This document shows positions 56,296 through 64,000 of a DNA stretch of 64,000 bases, one piece after another. The stretch comes from Chromobotia macracanthus. Lineage: Eukaryota > Chordata > Actinopteri > Cypriniformes > Botiidae. Position numbers and translations under genes: made by a program. Within the stretch, counting starts at the first letter, position 1. Every line of letters begins with the position of its first letter. The notes beneath the pieces are model-generated. The model was not told the origin of the DNA. It did no database searches and saw nothing but the letters and a program-made list of their open reading frames with translations. Location: NCBI GenBank assembly GCA_036877525.1, contig JAZGTH010000008.1, positions 1,020,001-1,084,000 on the forward strand. Direction: 5' to 3'.

Positions 56296-57281
56296 TTAGC
56301 TTTGTTGTCTCGAGCAATAAAAACGTTCACTTTTTGGCACCTGGATTCCTTGACTGGGTTTTTTTGAGAGAAATGTTTTCCACAACACCTTTAGAGCAAA
56401 GTCCGTTGATGCCCGCAAGTCTTTGAAATACCCAGGAGCAGCCTTACTCTCACCAAGAAATTTAAGGAGAAAAACTTGAAAAACCTGCAACACTGCCATC
56501 ATATGGAAGGGCCGAGACCGCCTCTCCTGAGGCGGCATATGCTTCATGGCAAAGTGGGTGATGAAGGTGACAAACATAGGTGGTCAGGAACAGCATATTC
56601 AATAGGTTAAATATATACATATCCCCTTTTGCTCATCTAATTTAGTAAATATCTCCAGCCCCCCAGTGTGGGTGCACGTGGACTGTGGCACAACCCACAG
56701 TGACCACAGTGACACAGTGACTCATGGAGATCATGGAAGAAATAGGCTCTTTTTCTAGGAGCGGCCACTCGGCAGCCTGAGTCTATGAACCACAAATCCA
56801 GTTTGCTCTTGGCTGGCTCACTGGGGTAGTCCCATTGCAGTCTGAGGTGCTGGACAGCCATAGAAAGGGCCCTGACAAAAAAATCTCCCTCACTGATAAA
56901 GCTGACCAACTCTCCTCCTTCATGTACTCCTCCAGGGAGCGTGCCTAGTCCTTCTCTGATGCTACCAGAGATATAGCCTTGTCCCCATTGTCTTTGTCCC
57001 TCGACACATCAGAAGAAAATAGCACCAGATGCACCTGCAGCAGGGTCAGGCTCTTGTGAGTGCTCAATGGGCCCTGAACACAGTGAACATACCGCTGACA
57101 TGCTGGAATCCTGAGAGGGGAAGAAACTGTCTTCTTGCTTCTCTACAGGAGTTTTAATTGGAAAGTTTTTAGGTGGAAATTGAATTTGCATGGAAATTTG
57201 CATGAAGGTGAAAGATTCTGAAGATTCTGAGTGGTTTGCCCTTCCCCTACTTGCTGTTTTGATTTGTAATGGCCAGAGCAA
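56296..57281 (-). mobile_element. DIRS gag-region fragment
   Basis: Minus strand pieces: LRLQWDYPSEPAKSKLDLWF and AYFFHDLHESL (56840-56730), then FHMMAVLQVFQVFLLKFLGE, and KDLRASTDFALKVLWKT (56510-56380). The order and motifs (MAVLQ, DLRASTD) are those of the Gag-like ORF of fish DIRS elements. An N-terminal Cys-containing segment (SMSAVCSLCSGPIEHS) lies upstream. Frames shift several times. The terminal-repeat-like block at 57365-57390 sits where the element's 5' end should be. Confidence 0.7.
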
Positions 57282-57312
57282 TTTTCATTTGTACTGGTGT
57301 TATTTTAAAAAG

Positions 57313-57380
57313 GCTTCAGGTAAAGATTAGGAGAAGGGATTCCCCAGCTTCAGGTAAAGATTAGGAGAAGGGATTCCCCA
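57313..57380. repeat. Perfect 34-bp tandem duplication
   Basis: The unit starting GCTTCAGGTAAAGATTAGGA occurs at 57313-57346 and again at 57347-57380 without a mismatch, directly before CATAGCATCAGC. It is part of the DIRS-like terminus. Confidence 0.9.
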
Positions 57381-57390
57381 TAGCATCAGC

Positions 57391-58149
57391 TTCTGATGGA
57401 ATGTCGAGTCAACCAAACTACACTCTACTACATATACATATAGAATATGCAAAAAAGTCAGATGTGGTTAATTAGACACCATCCTGTATCCTCAATAATT
57501 CTTTATCAGACTTGAATGCAAACAGCAATTATTGAGGTTCAAGCGCTTTAAGACCTTTAAGAATGTGCATCAAGTCTGTTAGCACATAAATTAATGTGAT
57601 AAAAAATGGAGAACTTTACCAAAGGACAGCATTATTTTCATATTTATACATGATATAACCTATTGCCCAGTTGACATAAGACTGCATGCTTTTTTAGAAG
57701 CCTACACCTACATGTGTAAGTTTATATGAGCTCTGGGGCTCAGGCCACTAGGCCCAGCTTCCAGTCCTCAATTGAGCCTTTCTTTCTTTCCTGCTTTCTC
57801 TATTTTCTATTCTTAATCTACAGTATAAGTAATATTCTCTACATACATAGTTATGTGTATATGTTATTTACCATTTTAACCATTTCATGTGTAACCTCAG
57901 TCAGTAATCTATAAATAATCAATAAATCCTTTTACCTATTAACTATGTACAAACTATGCTGTTATGACATTTTTCTAGTCATTTCAGCATTCCTAGAGCT
58001 TGAACCACTGTAGTAAAACCACCCTTACACATTTAATTAGAAATGTCCCTTTTCTGTTTGCAACTGTCATAGCGCCACCTATTGTCCAACTGCCACAAAA
58101 ATGTTCATGGTTCTTTATTATCACAAGTTGCATGAGCTGTGTTAGTTTC
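57391..58149. other. Intergenic, nothing recognised
   Basis: AT-rich. TCAAGCGCTTTAAGACCTTT at about 57540 resembles TTAAACGCCTTAAGACCTTT at about 59090, suggesting another short repeat on both sides of the palindrome's left arm. Confidence 0.35.
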
Positions 58150-59000
58150 GTTTATGACTTAGAGTGATGCTAACATGATGTTTACAAGACTTAGCATGAT
58201 GTTAGCATGATACTAGTGTGACCTAACATGATGTTATCATGATGTTTACAAGACTTAGCATGATGTTAGCATGATACTAGTGTGACCTAACATGATGTTA
58301 TCATGATGTTAGCATGACTTAGCATGATGTTAGCATGATAGATGTACTAAAATATGGCTTATTCATGATGTTAGGAGGTTGTTATGGTGATCTAAATGGT
58401 TGCTAGGGTGTGTAAGTAAGTTGCTAGGGTAATACCTAAAGTCCACTGACAGCCTGAGTCAAATAAGCCCAACCACATGTCTCTACAGTGTTCTAATGCT
58501 GAGATATGGCTTATTTGTTTATTATATGGTTGCTAGGGTACAATAAATTGTTGCTGGGGTGTAGCTAGACAGTTAACAGGGTAAAATCAATAGACTGTTG
58601 TGTGTGTCATTTACAAAAGCCAACTCTCATGTCTCTATGATGTTCTGGTGCTGAGATATAGCTAATTCATGTTGGTTGCTAGGGCATGGCTAGACAGTTT
58701 CCATGGTAATAATTAAAGACTACTTGGCAGTCCGAGTCAAAACAGGCCACCCACTTGTCTACGATGTTTTGATGCCTCTCACCTTTTTAAATGGAAGTCA
58801 ATGAGGTGGTTGCTAGGATACTGTAACTGGGTGCTAGGGCCTGGCTCTGAAGTTGAAATGTCACCATTTGTTGCTGCGTACTAAGCCGAGCGACATGATC
58901 CGACCCCAAGTCTTTACAGCATTCTGATGCACAGCTATAACGTCACAAAATGTAGCCCAATGTTAAGTCAATAGAATTCTTGAACAAGCGCCACTTCGCA
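58150..59000 (+). repeat. Left arm of a large inverted repeat (GTTGCTAGGG family)
   Basis: The outer part (58160-58340) is a minisatellite of GACTTAGCATGATGTTAGCA-like units. The inner part has at least five GTTGCTRGGGT motifs and CTAGACAGTTAACAGGGTAA. It aligns with the reverse complement of 61210-62430 plus 59640-59740 along its whole length. No coding capacity. Confidence 0.8.
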
Positions 59001-59589
59001 AGCACCACTAATAGGTATACAGGTGAGTAATAGAGTTTTGCAAGCACCACTAATAATAAATATATTTGCAAGCAGTGATTATCAGGGTTTAAACGCCTTA
59101 AGACCTTTGCGTAGGTTTAAAGATATTAGGAATTAATTAGCAGGTCTTTAAAAATGCCTGCTAAAATTTTTTTATACATTTTATTTTGAAGTATTTTTTG
59201 TAAGTAATGTCAACGATTATTACAAAATAATTCAAACAATATCATTAGAACAATCTTATCAACAACAAAACTACACAAAAATAGCATCAATAAAAAGCGG
59301 ACGATTCTACTATAAGCAAAGCATTATCATTGGCTCAACACATCACTCAATCCTTACAAGTAGGCAATAAAGATACATTATTCAGACCTGAGGAAATCCA
59401 CAAAGAGCTGCCATACAGTTTAAAATTGACAATGAGATTTCACCTCAATGGAACGCATATCCTCCAGTTGTATCACATGTAAAACATGGAGTCTGAAGAT
59501 TTCCAATTTAAAAGTATTATTTTTTTTAGCAAGAATCTTACCCATCAATAAAGATTGTTGCTGGAAGTTAGACCCATGAATGAGGTGTC
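59001..59589. other. Spacer between the inverted-repeat arms
   Basis: AT-rich; GCAAGCACCACTAATA occurs twice (about 58998 and 59038). No ORF with resemblance to a known family. Confidence 0.4.
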
Positions 59590-59740
59590 AAAATGACAGG
59601 CTTACAGAGTGTGCTCTGACTTTTAAAAGCAATTGGGTGTACAATGTTTTAAGGTGTACGAAAAAGTGGGCAAATAAATCCATAGACTAACATTGGGCTG
59701 AATTTTGTGACTCTCATCAGAATGTTGTAGAGACTTGGGG

Positions 59741-61201
59741 TAGGGCTGCACGATTTGGATAAATCTTCATATCGCGATTATTGAGGCCAATATTGCAATA
59801 TGCGATTATAATAAATAGTATCGTTAGTCAACTTGATGGGTTTTTAAGGTGAATGCACACACAGGTGAGTAATAATGCTGAAAAGTGTTTTTGTAAAACT
59901 GAAAATGGTTTCAAAATAAATAATTTGTACAAAATTAAATAACATTTGCATTAATGTAAACTTCTCAAAAGTATAGCTAAAATAAATAAAAACATTTTCA
60001 CAAAAATAAGATATTTTAAACATTTTGTTTAAACAAACAGGTACATTTATGCAGGATGTAACATACTCTCTATGAACTCTTTGAAAAAAAAAACTGGATG
60101 TAAAATTGTGGTTCAAACTCAAACCAATAAATCTTTTTTTTTTTATGACCAACTGGTACTTTCAAATGGAGGAAAGTGTACTATATCAAGCTAATATACG
60201 GTTCAGTTGTCCTGTTGACCACAGGTCCGTAGTGGTTGAAAAGAACGTCACCGTAGCCATTTCCTTTTGAACTTCGTCACGGCGCGAGTTATAAAGTTTA
60301 GGGATCGCTACTTGAGAGAAATAGTTTCGAGAAGGCAGCTGGTACCTCTTGTCTGACGTGCGGATCATTTTCTGAAATCCCACTTCACTAACGGTGTGTA
60401 TGGGCATCATGTTTTTTGCCAAGCAGTGCGTTTTGGAGTCTGTGATTTCTTTATGTCTAGAAGAAGACTTACAGTGTGAGGCTGTAATTGTGCTGTAATT
60501 GTTTTGTTCGGGAAACAGCTTGTGCCTTGTTTCCTTCAGTGGTCTCTTTACTAATCTGGGTTTTCATCATATTTTTCTCTGTGCTGTTTCAGGTGCTCAT
60601 ATAAATTTGTCGTATTGCCACGTGATGTAGCAACTTTAATTTTGCAAATCTTGCACAATACATCTCTGTGCTCAGTGTCAGTAATCTCAAATCCAAAATT
60701 TCGCCATATAACAGAGGTAGAGTTTTTTTGGCTACCAGATCCGTCTCCTCGGCATCCATGTTCGTTCTGGTCTCTCCGCGCCACACACACAAGTAAACAG
60801 CCACAGCCACACACACTATCTACAGGTGAAACTCGAAAAATTAGAATATCGTGCAAAAGTTCATTTATTTCAGTAATGCAACTTAAAAGGTGAAAATAAT
60901 ATATGAGATAGACTCATTACATGCAAAGCAAGATAGCTGAAGCCTTTTTGGGTTTTCATGAGCTGTAAACCATAATCATTTCAGTTATGACAAATCACGG
61001 CTTGAACTATCTTGCTTGAAAGATCTGAAAGACTGTCAGATCTTTTTTTTTAAATCTTTTTTGTTTTGAAAATCGGCAAACTGTTTTCAGAAAGCATGTG
61101 TTACCAAGTCCACACACTTATTTATTATAAGCGCAACATTTTACGTCATATAATCACACAGGCTGACATCACGATTGAGATATGATTAATAATGTAGCAC
61201 T
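59741..61201 (-). mobile_element. hAT transposon with 8-bp target duplication
   Basis: The left end TAGGGCTGCACGAT and the right end AGTGCTACATTA (inverted) form short hAT-type terminal repeats. ACTTGGGG flanks both sides exactly (59733-59740 and 61202-61209), an 8-bp duplication as expected for hAT. The minus strand carries a BED zinc finger and the start of an hAT transposase, the C-terminal dimerisation part being deleted. It is inserted in the right arm of the palindrome. Confidence 0.85.
60186..60856 (-). pseudogene. hAT transposase, N-terminal remnant (BED zinc finger)
   Basis: At 60856-60551 it reads SVIWRNFGFEITDTEHRDVL followed by CKICKIKVATSRGNTTNLYE and HLKQH: an aromatic FGF, two Cys (C-x2-C) and H-x3-H, a BED-type zinc finger. 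At 60422-60186, in another frame, it reads MMPIHTVSEVGFQKMIRTSD, YQLPSRNYFSQVAIPKLY and TFFSTTTDLWS, the first RNase H-like block with the catalytic Asp. Missing are the middle linker and everything after DLWS, including the hATC region. It has no capacity to transpose. Confidence 0.85.
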
Positions 61202-61535
61202 ACTTGGGGGAGGCCTCATATTCTTGGCTTAGTAAGCAGCAACAAATTCTGACATTTCAACATCATAGCCATGCCCTAGCAACCAGTTACAGTACCCTAG
61301 CAACCACCCCATTGAGTTCTACTGAAAAAAGGTGAGATGCATCAGAACGTTGTAGAGACAAGTGGGTGTCCAGTTGTTACAATGAAAACTGTCCATCCAA
61401 GCCCTAGCAACTATTTAGAGCAACATGAATTAGCTATATCTCGGCACCAGAACATCATAAAGACATGGGATTTGTTTGTTTTTTTGATTCACACACATCC
61501 ATCTATTGGCTTTACCCTGTTAACTGTCTAGCTAC

Positions 61536-61679
61536 TGTTGTGGTTTCTTCCACCTCTTAGAAGGATCACTCAATAACTCCGGGTTTTGATGGCAAAAGAT
61601 CTTTGAAGACTTTATTATCAGAGATATAAAGCTGAGTCCGTCTGCAAAACAACTACTGAGCTTCGCTTCTCATTCATAG

Positions 61680-61716
<37 letters not shown>

Positions 61717-61820
61717 CATACAGATAAACTGTGACTATAATAGTAAGAGATTAACATAAATGGCTATATTCCCTTTAACTATACTTGATGTTTATATTCT
61801 GATTAGTAAAATATTCCACA
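61536..61820. repeat. Probable solo LTR or LTR-like insert
   Basis: The inverted-repeat alignment is contiguous on the left arm but split here by 285 bp that begin TGTTGTGG and end CCACA, giving TG...CA ends with short inversion. Flanks CTAC (61532-61535) and TTAC (61821-61824) could be a 4-bp target duplication with one change. The interior has a (TA)n run at about 61681-61710. Confidence 0.55.
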
Positions 61821-62435
61821 TTACACCCTAGCAACCATTTACTGTACCACAGCAACCATGTAATAAAAAGAATAAGCCATATCTCAGCATTAAAACATTA
61901 TAAAAACATGGGGATGGGCTTATTTGACTTAGGCTATCAATGGGCTCTAGGTATTGCCCTGGCAATTTCCTGATCACGCCCTAGCAACCATTTAGATCAC
62001 CCTAGCAACCTCCTAACGTTATGAATAAGCCATATTTTAGTATATCTATCATGCTAAGTCATGCTAGCTTCATGCCATTTCATGCTAAAACATGTTAAAT
62101 GATACTAGCATTGTGCTAAGTCATGCTAAACATGTTATCGTTATGCTAAAACATGCTAGCATCATGGTAATTGATGATAAAACATGCTAGCATCATGCTA
62201 CTATGTGTTAGTATCATGCTAAAATGTGCTAACATCATGCTAAAATGTGAAGGCATCATGCTAAAACATTCTAGCATCATGCTAATAAATACTGAAACAC
62301 AATAACGTTATGCGAAAATATGCTAGCATCATGTTAAAACGTGTTATCATCATGCTAATACGTGCTAGCATCATCCTAATTGATGTTAAAACATGTTAGC
62401 ATCATGCTAAAATGCGCAAGCATCCTGCCACAACC

Positions 62436-63518
62436 TTCGCACTCTGAAAGCTCAATATGCTTTAATTTTAATTTTTATTTGTAAAAATGAAATTCGGTGA
62501 GATCTGTTTTTTTTTGTCAGACCTTTTCTGCTTTTGTTCAGGCAGTCACATTTTAATTGCATGTGTGTTTTATTTTATTTAAACCTTTATTAAGTTTAAA
62601 GTAAAAACTTAAAAAAAAAAAATTAAAAATTTTATAGTGCAGAATGAAAATGATGCGTTAATCCAGAATGAAAATGATGCGTTAAATGTAAACCTGCTAA
62701 TTTTTTAAAAAAGTTTGGAACAACAGACTTATTACATATACCTTGATATAAGGTTAATCCTTGCAAACTATTAGCTAAAAATTGCACATCGTCAAAAAAA
62801 AAATTTGAATAAGTGTTTGTTTCACCAAATGAGCATTGTATATGTAACTATAAAATATAATCATTTTTCTCCCCTTTTCACTTTCATGTCACTTTCATTT
62901 CTGTTGGGATAAATGAATGAATTCACATGTTGTAAATCCAATCTGCATAGTACATAGCCCCATAAGCACATTGCATATGTATATGCATAAGCATATGCAC
63001 ATTTATAAACTTAATATTTAATATACAATATTCAACAACACATGTATTTTAGAATTTGAATATCAAATATTTTGTGGTTTTTTGCATTAATCATGCAGTG
63101 TCACGTGTCACATTACGTCAACATGGACATAGGAATGAAAATCATTAAAAAATTACAGCATTAAAAATATAATAATTTAACTGGGGGCTCAACATTTTAA
63201 CTTGCATCTGAGTAACGCTATTTTATGGTGTCCTTGTTACACGTTACATGTTCTTAGTATTATAATAACAATAAATTATGCATAATTACATGCAAGTATC
63301 ACAAACCCTAATACTAACCCTCACCATATATCAAGTACATTTAGTTAATAAGTATCACTCAGTACTTAAATGTATAAGTACCCTGTAAACAAAGACTTAA
63401 CCTTAAAATAAAGGGTAACCTTTGTATCCATGTTGCAAGTTTGGTATGTGTGTTATGGTAGCAGTTGTCATTTCGGTGAAATTTTTTCTTTGATATTCTG
63501 TTACTAATAAAATTGTGG
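62436..63518. other. Intergenic, nothing recognised
   Basis: Very AT-rich. CAGAATGAAAATGATGCGTTA occurs twice in tandem (about 62640 and 62663). No gene signal. Confidence 0.4.
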
Positions 63519-64000
63519 GTTCCCTTTTGAGGGAACTTGACACTGCGTCTGGCTTGACGCTATGGGGAACGCCTTCAGAGTGACAGGTGTCTGAACTCAT
63601 GTCTAATCACGCTAATGAAATTGGCCCGCGACAGTGCCTAATGCACGTCAGGTGCGCACGTAAGTATAATAGGTCAGGCACGGAGGAGGCATGATTCCAG
63701 ACGCAGGAGGCAGGAAGTGAAGGACACCCGAGCTGAGGCTCAGGCGGGAGTATAGCTTGCTCACACCATCCATTCCCCCTCCTGCCCCATATCCTCCGTC
63801 CTTTACAGTGACACTACCACCCACAGTAAGCATAAAATTACGGGTGGAACCATGTGATGATTATGGTGGCCCCTGTTTCCGCCTGTTCTGATGGTCCAGC
63901 TAGTGCCACATAGCCCAGTGTTACTGTTTAGTGTTGACTGTTAAGAGCCAGGCTGCCGCCTTGGACATTGTCGTTCAGTAGGCAGGCGGCCTGTATACAA
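63519..64000 (+). mobile_element. DIRS-like terminal region, continuing past the window
   Basis: Begins with a hairpin GTTCCCTTTTGAGGGAAC (63519-63536), then CACTGCGTCTGGCTTGACGC and TATGGGGAACGCC, the block shared with 30530 and 57370. A GC-rich leader follows to the window end. This matches the terminal inverted repeat and leader of fish DIRS elements, oriented so that gag would follow to the right, outside the window. Confidence 0.6.

Larger units (their letters stand above)
59590..62435 (-). repeat. Right arm of the inverted repeat, interrupted twice
   Basis: Inverted copy of 58150-59000. Examples: TTACCCTGTTAACTGTCTAG (61512-61531) against CTAGACAGTTAACAGGGTAA (58566-58585), and AACATGAATTAGCTATATCT against its complement near 58656. 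The outer minisatellite (ATGCTAGCATCATGCTAA-type units, 62040-62400) is longer than on the left. It is interrupted by an hAT element (59741-61201) and by a 285-bp LTR-like insert (61536-61820). Confidence 0.78.

Noticed and set aside
58160..58340. Regularly spaced short repeats resembling a CRISPR array
   Set aside because: These are minisatellite units of a eukaryotic repeat family, without unique spacers of constant length. The same applies to 62040-62400.
60551..60856. Domesticated BED-finger (ZBED-like) host gene
   Set aside because: The finger sits inside an hAT element with terminal repeats and an 8-bp target duplication, and the transposase is truncated.

Overview
The window is vertebrate, almost certainly teleost fish, genomic DNA. 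It is AT-rich and intron-containing, full of fish-type transposons (Tc1, hAT, L2/CR1 and Rex1-like LINEs, DIRS, a chromodomain Gypsy, an endogenous retrovirus), and carries two host genes. The species cannot be named from sequence alone. The PPAR-gamma ligand pocket has the Ile/Met pair typical of fish in place of the mammalian His/Tyr.

Layout. 1-8585: most of an endogenous retrovirus on the minus strand (5' LTR, Leu-type primer site, gag, pro, pol, a small ORF between pol and env, and an env with an Ig-like domain). Its 3' LTR lies beyond base 1. It sits inside the integrase/chromodomain end of a Gypsy element (8586-9348), which abuts a decayed DIRS element (about 9350-11100). 11750-17500: srsf6, plus strand, six coding exons, apparently intact. 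17860-25900: transposon-rich intergenic DNA. 25926-36226: pparg on the minus strand, tail to tail with srsf6, with six recognisable coding exons but several lesions. Its largest intron is packed with LINE and DIRS pieces. 36227-64000: no convincing host gene; instead a near full-length L2-type LINE, a Rex1-like LINE, several MITEs, DIRS fragments, and a large inverted repeat (58.1-62.4 kb) whose right arm carries an hAT element and a probable solo LTR.

The two host genes are unrelated in function: an SR splicing factor and a lipid-sensing nuclear receptor. The observations most worth following are (a) the disrupted pparg with changed DNA-recognition residues; (b) the retroviral env with a V-set-like fold and the intact 157-codon ORF that starts on the pol stop codon; (c) a promoter-like segment present at 17.9-18.2 kb and again at 51.3-51.7 kb; and (d) the nested palindrome at 58-62 kb. 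Coordinates of ORFs and splice sites were read directly; transposon boundaries are approximate unless a terminal repeat or target duplication is stated.
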